Positions 25,997-35,001 of a DNA stretch of 64,000 bases are shown one piece after another (the first letter of the stretch is position 1; every line of letters starts with the position of its first letter). The notes beneath the pieces are model-generated. The model saw nothing but the letters and a program-made list of their open reading frames with translations. It searched no databases and was not told where the DNA came from. Source of the DNA: Pseudomonas viridiflava (GTDB taxonomy: Bacteria > Pseudomonadota > Gammaproteobacteria > Pseudomonadales > Pseudomonadaceae); NCBI RefSeq assembly GCF_900589395.1, contig NZ_UUIS01000067.1, forward strand, positions 1 to 64,000. Direction: 5' to 3'. The translations under genes were made by a program, and so were the position numbers.

Positions 25997-26098
25997 GGTC
26001 AGTGATTCTTTTTCTGTGGATGCAGGTTGTGGGGTGTTGTAGGGCGGTTATGTGGTGATTCATTCCATGCCGCCCGACGGAGCGCTGCCCGGCCGGTG

Positions 26099-27400
26099 CT
26101 ACGAATGGACGGGCGCTGGATTGTTGTGGCGGGCGGCCTCGCGGTTGTTGCCATAGCGGGAGATGTCCAGGCCGGCGGCGCTGATCTGCGGAGTCTTGCG
26201 CGCGATCAGGTCAGCCAGCAGGCGGCCCGAGCCACACGCCATCGTCCAGCCCAGCGTACCGTGGCCGGTGTTGAGAAACAGGTTGCTGTACGCCGTGGCA
26301 CCTACGATCGGCGTACCGTCCGGGGTGGTCGGGCGCAGGCCGGTCCAGAAACTGGCCTGGCCCAGGTCGCCGCCGTGAGGATAGAGATCGTTGACGATCA
26401 TCTCCAGTGTTTCGCGTCGACGCGGGTTGAGCGACAGGTCAAAACCGGCAATCTCGGCCATGCCGCCAACGCGGATGCGGTTGTCAAAGCGGGTGATGGC
26501 GACCTTGTAGGTCTCGTCGAGGATGGTCGAGGTCGGGGCCATGTCGCCACGGGTAATAGGCACGGTCAGCGAGTAGCCCTTGAGCGGGTAGACCGGGGCC
26601 TTGATGCCCAGCGGCTTGAGCAATTGCGGCGAATAGCTGCCCAGCGCCAGCACGTAGCGGTCGGCGGTTTCCAGCGTGCCATCGATCCATACGCCGTCAA
26701 TGCGGTCACCAGCGAAGTCGAGGCGCTCGATGTTATGCCCATAGCGGAATTCGACACCCAGGTCGACGGCCATCTGCGCCAGGCGCGTGGTGAACAACTG
26801 GCAGTCGCCGGTCTGGTCATTGGGCAGGCGCAGTGCGCCACTAAGGATACCGGTGACGCCGGCCAGGGCCGGTTCGACGCGGGCAATGCCAGCGCGGTCG
26901 AGCAGCTCATAGGGCACGCCGGATTGCTCCAGCACCGAGATGTCCTTGGCGGCGTTGTCCAGTTGTTCCTGGGTGCGGAACAACTGAGTAGTGCCCAGTT
27001 GCCGCGCTTCGTAGGCAATGCCGGTCTCGGCGCGCAGTTCGTCGAGGCAGTCGCGGCTGTACTCGGACAGGCGCACCATGCGCTCCTTGTTCACCGCATA
27101 GCGGCTGGCGGTGCAGTTGCGCAGCATCTGCGCCATCCACAGGTACTGGTCCAGGCTGGTGGTGGCCTTGATTGCCAGTGGCGCGTGACGCTGCAGCAGC
27201 CACTTCATGGCCTTGAGCGGCACGCCAGGCGCGGCCCACGGCGAGGCGTAGCCGGGCGAAACCTGGCCGGCGTTGGCGAAACTGGTTTCCATGGCCACGG
27301 CCGGCTGGCGGTCGACCACGGTCACCTGGAAGCCTTCACGCGCCAGATAGTAGGCCGTCGTCGTACCGATGACACCACTGCCGAGAACCAGAACGCGCAT
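26099..27400 (-). CDS. dadA: D-amino acid dehydrogenase (DadA)
   Basis: This is a 433-residue flavoprotein. The N-terminal FAD motif is VLVLGSGVIGTTTAYYLA, and the family motif MACGSGRLLADLIA lies near the C-terminus. It oxidises D-alanine and other D-amino acids to 2-oxo acids, passing electrons to the respiratory chain at the inner membrane. It is transcribed divergently from the Lrp-type regulator gene at 27557, its expected activator. Confidence 0.95.
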   Translation of the reverse strand: MRVLVLGSGVIGTTTAYYLAREGFQVTVVDRQPAVAMETSFANAGQVSPGYASPWAAPGVPLKAMKWLLQRHAPLAIKATTSLDQYLWMAQMLRNCTASRYAVNKERMVRLSEYSRDCLDELRAETGIAYEARQLGTTQLFRTQEQLDNAAKDISVLEQSGVPYELLDRAGIARVEPALAGVTGILSGALRLPNDQTGDCQLFTTRLAQMAVDLGVEFRYGHNIERLDFAGDRIDGVWIDGTLETADRYVLALGSYSPQLLKPLGIKAPVYPLKGYSLTVPITRGDMAPTSTILDETYKVAITRFDNRIRVGGMAEIAGFDLSLNPRRRETLEMIVNDLYPHGGDLGQASFWTGLRPTTPDGTPIVGATAYSNLFLNTGHGTLGWTMACGSGRLLADLIARKTPQISAAGLDISRYGNNREAARHNNPAPVHS

Positions 27401-27556
27401 ATCGAATTACCTCATCGCGGAGATCCGCTGACGTTTGCAGAATGAGTAAGGAATGAGCGCAGTATAAAAAGGTTAAGGTAGTGCTTTTCACTATATAAAA
27501 AGCTATATTCGAGGCGTTTTCTCGGCAAACGGCGCTTGGACAGAGGGAGATTACCC

Positions 27557-28045
27557 ATGCGGACCCAGCACCAGTCACGGCGTGAACTGGACAAGATCGA
27601 TCGCAATATCCTGCGCATCCTGCAGGCCGACGGGCGCATCTCGTTCACCGAGCTGGGCGAACGGGTCGGCCTGTCGACTACGCCCTGCACCGAGCGGGTC
27701 CGGCGCCTGGAGCGCGAGGGCATCATCATGGGCTACAACGCCCGGCTCAACCCGCAGAATCTCAAGGCCAGGCTGCTGGTGTTCGTCGAGATCAGCCTGG
27801 ACTACAAGTCCGGCGACACCTTCGACGAATTCCGCCGCGCCATCCTCAAGTTGCCACATGTGCTGGAGTGCCACCTGGTGTCGGGCGACTTCGATTACCT
27901 GGTCAAGGCACGCATTTCGGAAATGGCGTCATACCGCAAGCTGCTGGGCGACATCCTGCTCAAGCTGCCGCACGTGCGCGAGTCCAAGAGCTACATCGTG
28001 ATGGAAGAGGTCAAGGAGAGCCTGAGCCTGCCGATTGCGGATTGA
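27557..28045 (+). CDS. dadR: Lrp/AsnC-family regulator of the dad genes
   Basis: This 162-residue protein has an N-terminal helix-turn-helix (about 12-60, ISFTELGERVGLSTTPCTERV) and a C-terminal RAM ligand-binding domain (about 70-150). The Lrp-type ligand loop is GDFDYLVKA. The start is the ATG at 27557, seven bases after GGGAG; a longer frame begins at 27536. It is divergent from dadA over 156 bases, so it most likely activates dadA-dadX with alanine as signal. Confidence 0.92.
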   Translation: MRTQHQSRRELDKIDRNILRILQADGRISFTELGERVGLSTTPCTERVRRLEREGIIMGYNARLNPQNLKARLLVFVEISLDYKSGDTFDEFRRAILKLPHVLECHLVSGDFDYLVKARISEMASYRKLLGDILLKLPHVRESKSYIVMEEVKESLSLPIAD

Positions 28046-28101
28046 GCGGCTGCCCTTGAGGCCTCTTCCCGGCTGAAGCCGGTCCTACACAAGAGCCGGT
28101 C

Positions 28102-28455
28102 CTACACGAGCACTTGCCGGGTGCTGGCCATGTAGTCGTGAATCTGCTGCTCCACCCGTGGGTGAATCAGTTGCTCGGGGCGGCGGCCGTTGGGGCATGG
28201 CAGGGTCGCGGTGGTGCCGAACAGGCGGCAGATCAGCGGGCGCTCTTCATACACCGTGCAGCCCTGCGGGCCCAGGTGCACGCAGTTGAGCTCATCGAGC
28301 GCAGCCTCCTGCTCGGCCACGCTCTTGCGCGGCAGGCGCGACATTTCTTCGGTCGAGGTGGTCACCGGCCCACAACAGTCATGACAACCCGGTACACATT
28401 CGAACGAAGGAATCTGACGCCGCAGGGTGCGGATTTTTTCCCGGTTACAGCTCAT
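28102..28455 (-). CDS. YkgJ-type cysteine-cluster protein
   Basis: This 117-residue protein has eight cysteines in the YkgJ/UPF0153 pattern: C-x3-C-x2-CC (ECVPGCHDCC), then C-x8-C-x8-C (CVHLGPQGC, ICRLFG) and a later Cys. The pattern suggests a metal (Zn or Fe-S) site. Function is unknown. The ATG at 28455 has GAGAGG upstream; the frame is open far upstream but antisense to the oxidoreductase gene. Its TAG stop lies inside a REP sequence (GTAGGACCGG). Confidence 0.85.
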   Translation of the reverse strand: MSCNREKIRTLRRQIPSFECVPGCHDCCGPVTTSTEEMSRLPRKSVAEQEAALDELNCVHLGPQGCTVYEERPLICRLFGTTATLPCPNGRRPEQLIHPRVEQQIHDYMASTRQVLV

Positions 28456-28557
28456 CGACCTCTCCATCTGGCTCAACGCGGCGATTGTGCCGCAGTTGGC
28501 AGGCCTGCGACAGCGGCTTATCCTCGCCTGCTGTTTGCGAATCACCAAGGACACCCC

Positions 28558-29841
28558 ATGACCGCCCATGCCGCTTCCTACTACGCCGCCAGCCGCCACG
28601 CGCAGCCTGATCATCCGCCGTTGCAAGGCGAGCTGAAGGTCGACGTGTGCGTGGTCGGCGGTGGTTTTTCCGGGCTCAACACCGCCATTGAGCTGGCCGA
28701 GCGCGGCCTGAGCGTGGTGCTGCTGGAAGCGCGGCGCATCGGCTGGGGCGCCAGCGGGCGCAATGGCGGGCAACTGATTCGCGGCGTCGGCCATGGGGTG
28801 GAGCAATTTGCCCCGGTGATCGGTGAGGACGGCGTGCGCCAGCTCAAGCTGATGGGCTTCGAGGCGGTGGACATCGTGCGCCGGCGCATCGAGCGCCACG
28901 GCATTGCCTGTGATCTGAAATGGGGCTATTGCGACCTGGCCAACAAGCCCGCCGACTTGCAGGGCTTTGCCGAAGACCTTGAAGAACTGCGCAGCCTGGG
29001 CTACGGCCACGAACTGCAATTGTTGCAGCCTGACCAGATGCACGAAGTGGTGGGCTCGGACCGTTATGTGGGCGGTCTGATCGACATGGGGTCCGGGCAC
29101 CTGCACCCGCTCAACCTGGCCTTGGGCGAAGCCGCCGTGGCGTGTTCACTGGGTGTGCAGGTGTTCGAGCAATCGGCGGTCACGCGCATCGAGTACGGAC
29201 CGCAGGTCAAGGTGCATACCGCCCAGGGCAGCGTGCAGGCCGGTTTTCTGGTGCTGGGCTGCAATGCCTACCTGAACGATCTGAATTCGGAGCTGGGCGG
29301 CAAGGTGCTGCCGGCCGGCAGTTACGTCATCGCCACCGAACCCTTGAGCGCCGAGCAGGCCCGCCAGCTGCTGCCGCGCGACATGGCCGTGTGCGACCAG
29401 CGCGTGGCCCTGGATTACTACCGGTTGTCCGCCGACCGCCGCCTGCTGTTCGGCGGCGCCTGCCATTACTCGGGCCGCGACCCGCAGGACATTGCGGCCT
29501 ACATGCAGCCCAAGATGCTCAAGGTGTTCCCGCAGCTGGCCGGGGTGCGCATCGATTACCAGTGGGGCGGCATGATCGGCATCGGCGCCAACCGCCTGCC
29601 GCAGATCGGCCGGCTCAAGCAGCACCCCAATGTGTTCTACGCCCAGGCCTATTCGGGGCACGGCCTCAACGCCACGCACCTGGCCGGCAAGCTGCTGGGC
29701 GAGGCGATTGCCGGCCAGCACAGCGCCGGTTTCGAGCTGTTCGCCAGGGTGCCGCACATGACCTTCCCCGGCGGCAAGCACCTGCGCTCACCGCTGTTGG
29801 CGCTGGGCATGCTCTGGCACCGCCTCAAGGAACTGGCCTAG
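28558..29841 (+). CDS. FAD-dependent amine oxidoreductase (PuuB/OrdL-like)
   Basis: This 427-residue DAO-fold protein has the FAD motif VVGGGFSGLNTAIEL at about 33, the signature RIGWGASGRNGGQL and the C-terminal motif AYSGHGLNATHLAGK. It resembles gamma-glutamylputrescine oxidase and the Pseudomonas oxidoreductase next to kauB. It likely oxidises a primary amine to an aldehyde that KauB then handles. The start ATG has AAGGA six bases upstream. It is a core paralogue of the island flavoprotein at 2449-3780. Confidence 0.88.
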   Translation: MTAHAASYYAASRHAQPDHPPLQGELKVDVCVVGGGFSGLNTAIELAERGLSVVLLEARRIGWGASGRNGGQLIRGVGHGVEQFAPVIGEDGVRQLKLMGFEAVDIVRRRIERHGIACDLKWGYCDLANKPADLQGFAEDLEELRSLGYGHELQLLQPDQMHEVVGSDRYVGGLIDMGSGHLHPLNLALGEAAVACSLGVQVFEQSAVTRIEYGPQVKVHTAQGSVQAGFLVLGCNAYLNDLNSELGGKVLPAGSYVIATEPLSAEQARQLLPRDMAVCDQRVALDYYRLSADRRLLFGGACHYSGRDPQDIAAYMQPKMLKVFPQLAGVRIDYQWGGMIGIGANRLPQIGRLKQHPNVFYAQAYSGHGLNATHLAGKLLGEAIAGQHSAGFELFARVPHMTFPGGKHLRSPLLALGMLWHRLKELA

Positions 29842-29860
29842 GTCTTTGCATCGACCGGTT

Positions 29861-29985
29861 GTAGGAGCCCGCTTGCCGGCGACCGAGTGCGCAGCGCTCG
29901 CAGAAATCTGTGAAACGCTGCAAATTTACGACTGCTGACGCAGCCGATCGCGATGGTCCGGCATTCCGGCAGAGCTCCCTCCCAC
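29861..29985. repeat. Long palindromic REP-type element
   Basis: This is another member of the family with arms GTAGGAGCCCGCTTGCCGGCGACC and the inverted GCATTCCGGCAGAGCTCCCTCCCAC. The interior contains GAAACGCTGCAAATTTACGACTGCT. It lies between convergent oxidoreductase and DUF1127 genes. Confidence 0.85.
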
Positions 29986-30071
29986 AGCACAGTGTTTGCT
30001 GCGCGACAGCGTGCCGCCTTGGCGCGGTGTCAGTGACACAGGGCAATCTCCTACCAGCCAGCAGCGATGTA

Positions 30072-30329
30072 TCACTCACGCCAGAACGGCTTGGCAGCCT
30101 CGGCCCGGGCCTGGCTGTAGTCCAGGCCGATGTCGCGCAGTTCGTCATCGGTCAACGTGAGCAAGGCGCGACGGGAAATCCAGCGATGACGATACAGTGC
30201 AAGGCGGCCCGTGGCAGGCAGCAATACAGCTGGCGCGGCAGATGTACGCTTCTGGCTGGCGACCGGCTGGCGTGTATCCCGTTCGTTGCCTTGCAGCATC
30301 GATTGCACATCAATGACCCTGTTCATCAT
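30072..30329 (-). CDS. DUF1127 small protein
   Basis: This 85-residue protein ends in the DUF1127 (YjiS-like) motif: RHRWISRRALLTLTDDELRDIGLDYSQARAEAAKPFW. The N-terminal half is basic and unstructured. DUF1127 proteins are small Arg-rich factors; some bind RNA or affect phosphate and carbon metabolism. The start is at 30329 or the next Met, one codon later. It is divergent from the MocR-type regulator and shares its promoter region. Confidence 0.85.
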   Translation of the reverse strand: MMNRVIDVQSMLQGNERDTRQPVASQKRTSAAPAVLLPATGRLALYRHRWISRRALLTLTDDELRDIGLDYSQARAEAAKPFWRE

Positions 30330-30384
30330 CGTCTCCTGCGTATGGCGTGGCGTTGAGACGATGATGAAGAAAACTGCACGCGCA

Positions 30385-30467
30385 ATACAGATTCAAAAAA
30401 GCCTTATATTTTCCGTACAGATGGCGGGTTCAAAAGGCTGAATGCTATATTTTCGCGACATCTGTAT
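30385..30467. promoter_or_regulatory. Repeated half-sites for the MocR-type regulator
   Basis: Three copies of an ATACAGAT-like half-site occur: ATACAGATT at 30385, GTACAGATG at 30415 (30 bases apart, same orientation) and the inverted CATCTGTAT at 30459-30467. They lie between the DUF1127 gene and the MocR-type gene. Widely spaced direct repeats are usual for MocR proteins, so this is the likely autoregulatory site. Confidence 0.5.
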
Positions 30468-30500
30468 TGCTATATGAGCGCAAGCCGCCGGGAGTATGCT

Positions 30501-31922
30501 GTGACCCTGTATGTGAATCTGGCCGAACTGTTAGGTTCGCGTATCGAGAACGGCTTTTATCGGCCCGGTGACCGTTTGCCGTCGGTACGTGCCCTGAGCC
30601 TGGAGCATGGCGTGAGCCTGAGCACCGTGCAGCAGGCGTATCGGGTGCTGGAAGACAATGGCCTGGCGGTTCCGCGGCCCAAATCGGGCTACTTCGTGCC
30701 GGCCAGTCGCAAGGCGCCGGCGTTGCCTGGAGTCGGGCGACCGGTGCAACGTCCCGTCGAGATTTCCCAGTGGGAACAGGTGCTGGATCTGATCCGCTTC
30801 TCGCCGGCCAAGGACTTCATTCAATTGGGCCGTGGCATGCCGGATGTCAGCAGCCCGACGCTAAGGCCACTGCTGCGTTCGTTGAGCCAGCTCAGCCGCC
30901 ACCAGGACATGCCCGGCCTGTATTACGGCGACATTCATGGCGTGGAGGCGCTGCGCGAGCAGGTCGCCCGATTGCTGCTGGACTCCGGTTGCAACCTCAG
31001 CGCCCGCGACCTGATCATCACCACCGGCTGCCATGAAGCGATGTCGGCGAGCATCCGTGCGCTGTGTTCGCCGGGGGATGTGGTCGCGGTCGACTCGCCG
31101 AGCTTCTTCGGCGCCATGCAGACCCTCAAGGGGCTGGGCATGAAAGCCCTGGAAATTCCCACCGACCCGCTGACCGGCATCAGCCTGGAAGCGCTGGAAC
31201 TGGCCCTGGAGCAATGGCCGATCAAGGTCATCCAGCTGACCCCGAGCTGCAACAACCCACTGGGCTACATCATGCCCGAAGAGCGAAAGCGCGCCCTGCT
31301 GCGCCTGGCACAGCGTTTCGACGTGGCGATTCTGGAGGACGATGTCTACGGCGACTTGGCCTACAGTTACCCGCGCCCGCGCACCATCAAATCGTTCGAC
31401 GAGGACGGTCGCGTGTTGCTGTGCAGTTCGTTGTCCAAGACCCTGGCGCCGGGCCTGCGCGTCGGCTGGGTGGCACCGGGGCGTTACCTGGAGCAGGTGC
31501 TGCACATGAAGTACATCAGCACCGGCTCTACCTCGCCGCAACCGCAGCTGGCCGCCGCCGAGTTTTTGCAGGGTGGGCATTACGAGCCCCACTTGCGGCG
31601 CATGCGCAGCCAGTACCAGCGTGGCCGCGACCAGATGATCGACTGGGTGATGCGCTACTTCCCCGAAGGCACCCGCGCCAGCCGGCCGCAGGGCGGCTTC
31701 ATGCTGTGGGTCGAGCTGGACGAGAACTTCGACACCCTGCGCCTGAACCGCGCCCTGCTCGAACACAAGGTGCAGGTGGCGGTGGGCAGCATTTTTTCTG
31801 CCTCCGGCAAATACCGTAACTGCCTGCGCATGAACTACTCGGCCCGCCCGACCCCTGCGATCGAAGCGGCCGTACGCACCGTGGGCGAGACCATCAAGCA
31901 CCTGCTGACCCAGCCCCGGTAG
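30501..31922 (+). CDS. MocR-type regulator: GntR helix-turn-helix fused to aminotransferase
   Basis: This protein of about 473 residues has an N-terminal GntR winged helix (first ~70 residues, GDRLPSVRALSLEHGVSLSTVQQAY). A class I aminotransferase domain follows, with the PLP lysine in LCSSLSKTLAPGLRVGW. MocR proteins sense an amino compound through PLP. GTG at 30501 is favoured because GGGAG lies six bases upstream; an ATG at 30474 has none. Its target is unknown, perhaps itself and the divergent DUF1127 gene. The stop TAG lies inside the GTAGGAGC start of the next REP element. Confidence 0.9.
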   Translation: MTLYVNLAELLGSRIENGFYRPGDRLPSVRALSLEHGVSLSTVQQAYRVLEDNGLAVPRPKSGYFVPASRKAPALPGVGRPVQRPVEISQWEQVLDLIRFSPAKDFIQLGRGMPDVSSPTLRPLLRSLSQLSRHQDMPGLYYGDIHGVEALREQVARLLLDSGCNLSARDLIITTGCHEAMSASIRALCSPGDVVAVDSPSFFGAMQTLKGLGMKALEIPTDPLTGISLEALELALEQWPIKVIQLTPSCNNPLGYIMPEERKRALLRLAQRFDVAILEDDVYGDLAYSYPRPRTIKSFDEDGRVLLCSSLSKTLAPGLRVGWVAPGRYLEQVLHMKYISTGSTSPQPQLAAAEFLQGGHYEPHLRRMRSQYQRGRDQMIDWVMRYFPEGTRASRPQGGFMLWVELDENFDTLRLNRALLEHKVQVAVGSIFSASGKYRNCLRMNYSARPTPAIEAAVRTVGETIKHLLTQPR

Positions 31923-32071
31923 GAGCGCGCTTGCCCGCGACCGAGTGCGCAGCGCTCGCAAAATCTGCGAAACGCCACAAATTTACGACTGCTAACCCAT
32001 CAGGGATCTATGAAACGCTGAAAATTTACGACTGCTAACGCAGCCGGTCGCGGGCAAGCACGCTCCTACAG
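31918..32071. repeat. Long palindromic REP-type element
   Basis: This is the clearest example of the family. The left arm GTAGGAGCGCGCTTGCCCG and its near-perfect inverse CGGGCAAGCACGCTCCTAC bracket about 110 bases. The interior carries two direct copies of GAAACGC..AAATTTACGACTGCTAAC. The first bases provide the stop codon of the MocR-type gene. Confidence 0.9.
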
Positions 32072-32139
32072 CCGGTGCCGTGTCGGTAGCTGTTACGTAA
32101 CTTTTACGCCCCTGTGACTGTCATATCGCCAAATCAAGC

Positions 32140-33738
32140 ATGCAGGAACACCCCTTGAACAGACGATGGCTGGTGCCGTTCTACCTTTCAGCCACGCTGG
32201 GGCTGGGCGGCTGTGCGCAGCGCAGTGTGCACGACGAACCCAGCCAGGCCCTGCCGGCGGCGCAGTCGAGCTTCGGGCGTTCGATCCAGGCGCTGGCGCA
32301 AGCCCATGAGGGGCGTTCGGGCTTTCGCCTGCTGGCCAACAGCGGCGAGGCGTTCAGCGCGCGCGCCGAGCTGATCCGCATGGCCCGCACCAGCCTGGAC
32401 CTGCAGTACTACATCGTGCATGACGGCCTGAGCACCCGCACCCTGGTGGAGGAGCTGCTCAAGGCCGCTGACCGTGGCGTGCGCGTGCGCATCCTGCTGG
32501 ACGACACCACCACTGACGGCCAGGACCAGACCATCGCCACCCTGGCAGCGCACCCGCAGATCCAGATCCGCCTGTTCAACCCGCAGGAACTGGGCCGCGA
32601 AACCGGGGTGACGCGCAGTGTCGGACGCTTGATGAACCTGTCGCGCCAGCACCGGCGCATGCACAACAAACTATGGCTGGCCGACAACAGCGTCGGCATC
32701 GTCGGCGGGCGCAACCTGGGCGACGAGTATTTCGACGCCGAGCCCAACCTCAACTTCACCGATGTCGACTTGCTCGGCGCGGGGCCGGTGGCCGAGCAGC
32801 TCGGGCACAGTTTCGACCAGTACTGGAACAGCCGGCTGAGCAAGCCCATCGACGACTTCATGTATTTCCTGCCCAGCCACCATGACCTGAGCAAGGCGCG
32901 GCGCTCGCTGGCCAAGTCGCTGGAGCAGTCGCACAAGCAGCACAAGCAATTGTATGAGCGACTGATGACCTACCAGACCGAACCGCGGCTGCAGGGCTGG
33001 CTGCAGCAACTGACCTGGGCGCACAGCCAGGTGCTGTGGGATGCGCCGACCAAGGTGCTGTCGCGGGGCGAGCCCGATCCACACCTGCTGTTGACCACCC
33101 AGCTCAGGCCGGAGCTGGCCGGTATCAAACAGGAACTGATGCTGGTTTCGGCCTATTTCGTGCCCGGCGAGGAAGGCCAGGCCTACCTGACCGGGCGTGC
33201 CGATGCCGGCGTGGCGGTCAGCCTGCTGACCAATTCGCTCGAAGCCACCGACGTGCCCGCCGTGCATGGCGGCTACGCGCCCTACCGCCAGGCCCTGCTG
33301 GAGCATGGCGTGAAACTGTTCGAGATGCGCCGTCAACCCGGTGACCCATCGGCCATGGGGCGTCGCCAGTCTCCGCTGTTCGCCAGCCCGCCGCTGGTCA
33401 GCAGCGGGTCAGACTCCAGCCTGCACAGCAAGGCGATGATTTTCGACCGGCAGAAAATGTTTGTCGGCTCGTTCAACTTCGACCCGCGCTCGGTGCTGTG
33501 GAACACCGAGATTGGCATCCTGGTCGACAGCCCGCCGCTGGCCGAACAGTTGCGTGGCCTGACCCTGGAAGGCATGTCTCCGGAACGCAGCTATCAAGTG
33601 CGCCTGGAAGACGGCCAACTCGTCTGGGTCACCGAAGACAATGGCCACCTGCACACTTTGCGCAAGGAGCCCGGCGACTGGTGGCGGCGTTTCAATGCCT
33701 GGATGAGCCAGGCCATCGGCCTAGAGCGCATGCTGTAG
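32140..33738 (+). CDS. Phospholipase D-type lipoprotein (cardiolipin synthase ClsC/YmdC-like)
   Basis: This protein of about 530 residues has a lipoprotein signal (PFYLSATLGLGGC, Cys about residue 25). It carries two HKD phospholipase D motifs: HNKLWLADNSVGIVGGRN in the first half and HSKAMIFDRQKMFVGSFNFD in the second. The set fits ClsC/YmdC, which makes cardiolipin from phosphatidylglycerol and phosphatidylethanolamine, with a lipid-anchored location. A TTG at 32155 has AGGA seven bases upstream and may be the true start rather than the ATG at 32140. Confidence 0.87.
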   Translation: MQEHPLNRRWLVPFYLSATLGLGGCAQRSVHDEPSQALPAAQSSFGRSIQALAQAHEGRSGFRLLANSGEAFSARAELIRMARTSLDLQYYIVHDGLSTRTLVEELLKAADRGVRVRILLDDTTTDGQDQTIATLAAHPQIQIRLFNPQELGRETGVTRSVGRLMNLSRQHRRMHNKLWLADNSVGIVGGRNLGDEYFDAEPNLNFTDVDLLGAGPVAEQLGHSFDQYWNSRLSKPIDDFMYFLPSHHDLSKARRSLAKSLEQSHKQHKQLYERLMTYQTEPRLQGWLQQLTWAHSQVLWDAPTKVLSRGEPDPHLLLTTQLRPELAGIKQELMLVSAYFVPGEEGQAYLTGRADAGVAVSLLTNSLEATDVPAVHGGYAPYRQALLEHGVKLFEMRRQPGDPSAMGRRQSPLFASPPLVSSGSDSSLHSKAMIFDRQKMFVGSFNFDPRSVLWNTEIGILVDSPPLAEQLRGLTLEGMSPERSYQVRLEDGQLVWVTEDNGHLHTLRKEPGDWWRRFNAWMSQAIGLERML

Positions 33739-33774
33739 GCACGGTAGGAGCGCCGCCCGGCCGGTCCTACCGGC

Positions 33775-34920
33775 TCAAACCGCCGCCGGCTTATCGCCAA
33801 ACGCCCCCTGACGCAGCAACAGCACCACCAGGCCAAACGCCCCGACTGCCATCAACCACGGCAGGGTGTGGCCGCTGACCCACTGGCTGCCCGCGCCGGC
33901 CACCAAGGGGCCGAGCAGGCAGCCGATGCCCCACAGCTGCGCGACATGGGCGTTGGCACGTACCAGCGCATCATCGCGGAAACGCTCGCCGATCAGGATC
34001 AGCGACAGGGTGAACAAACCGCCGGCGCTGGCGCCGAACAGCACCCACACCGGCCAGATCACTACCGTGTGCATGAACACCGGCACCAGCAGGCTGGAGA
34101 TCAGCAGCATCACCGCACACCCGGTGAACAGGGTGCGCCGCGACATGCGGTCGGCCAGCAGGCCGATGGGCAACTGCAACAGCGCGTCGCCCAGCACCAC
34201 GGTGCTGACCATCAGCAGCGCGATGTCGGCCGTGAAGCCCTGGCGCAGGCAGTACACCGGCAACAGGGTCAGGATCATCGCCTCGAAAGCGGCAAACAGC
34301 GACACGGCCCAGGCGATTGCCGGGATGTTGCGGCAAAAGGCAAACAGGTCCTTGAAGCTCACATGGCAGGCTTCGGTGCTGGGCGCGCCGCTGCGGCCCA
34401 GCAGCAGAAACGGTGAAACGACCAACAGCCCCACGCCGATCCAGAAACCGTAATCGGCCTCGGTGCCGATCCAGCCCAGAAACAACGGGCCGCTGAGCTG
34501 GCTCAAGGCATAGGTGCTGCCATACAGCGCCACCAGCCGCCCGCGCAGGCGCTCGATCACCAACTGGTTGATCCAGCTCTCGCCCAGTACAAAGACGATG
34601 GTCAGGATCAACCCGAGCATCAGGCGCAGCACCAGCCACACCGGGTAATACGGCAACAGCGCCAGCAACCCGACCGACAGCGCGCCGCACCACAGGCACA
34701 GGCGCATCAGGTGCGCCGTGCCGAAGCGCGCCGCCAGCCGGCTGGCCAGGCCCGCGCCCAGCAGCACGCCAATGGCCGGCATAGCCGCCATGACACCGAT
34801 GGCAAAGCTGCCATAGCCCCAGCCTTCCAGGCGCAGCGACACCAGTGGCATGCTCACGCCAATCGCCAGGCCGACGCTCAGGACCGAGGCCAGCACGGCG
34901 AAATAGGTACCCCACGGCAT
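33775..34920 (-). CDS. MFS transporter (YcaD-like)
   Basis: This is a 381-residue inner-membrane protein with about 12 hydrophobic segments and a compact form without a long central loop. Signatures include the early GVSMPLVSLRL and LLADRMSRRTLF after the sixth segment. YcaD-type carriers have no established substrate. The ATG at 34920 has GGAG six bases upstream. It lies 81 bases downstream of kauB on the same strand and may be cotranscribed with it. Confidence 0.85.
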   Translation of the reverse strand: MPWGTYFAVLASVLSVGLAIGVSMPLVSLRLEGWGYGSFAIGVMAAMPAIGVLLGAGLASRLAARFGTAHLMRLCLWCGALSVGLLALLPYYPVWLVLRLMLGLILTIVFVLGESWINQLVIERLRGRLVALYGSTYALSQLSGPLFLGWIGTEADYGFWIGVGLLVVSPFLLLGRSGAPSTEACHVSFKDLFAFCRNIPAIAWAVSLFAAFEAMILTLLPVYCLRQGFTADIALLMVSTVVLGDALLQLPIGLLADRMSRRTLFTGCAVMLLISSLLVPVFMHTVVIWPVWVLFGASAGGLFTLSLILIGERFRDDALVRANAHVAQLWGIGCLLGPLVAGAGSQWVSGHTLPWLMAVGAFGLVVLLLRQGAFGDKPAAV

Positions 34921-35001
34921 TGACCGCTCCAACAGATAAAAAAGAAAGGCCCAAAAAAACGCCCGGCCCGCGCAGGATGCACAGGCCGGGCGACAGGGAA
35001 A

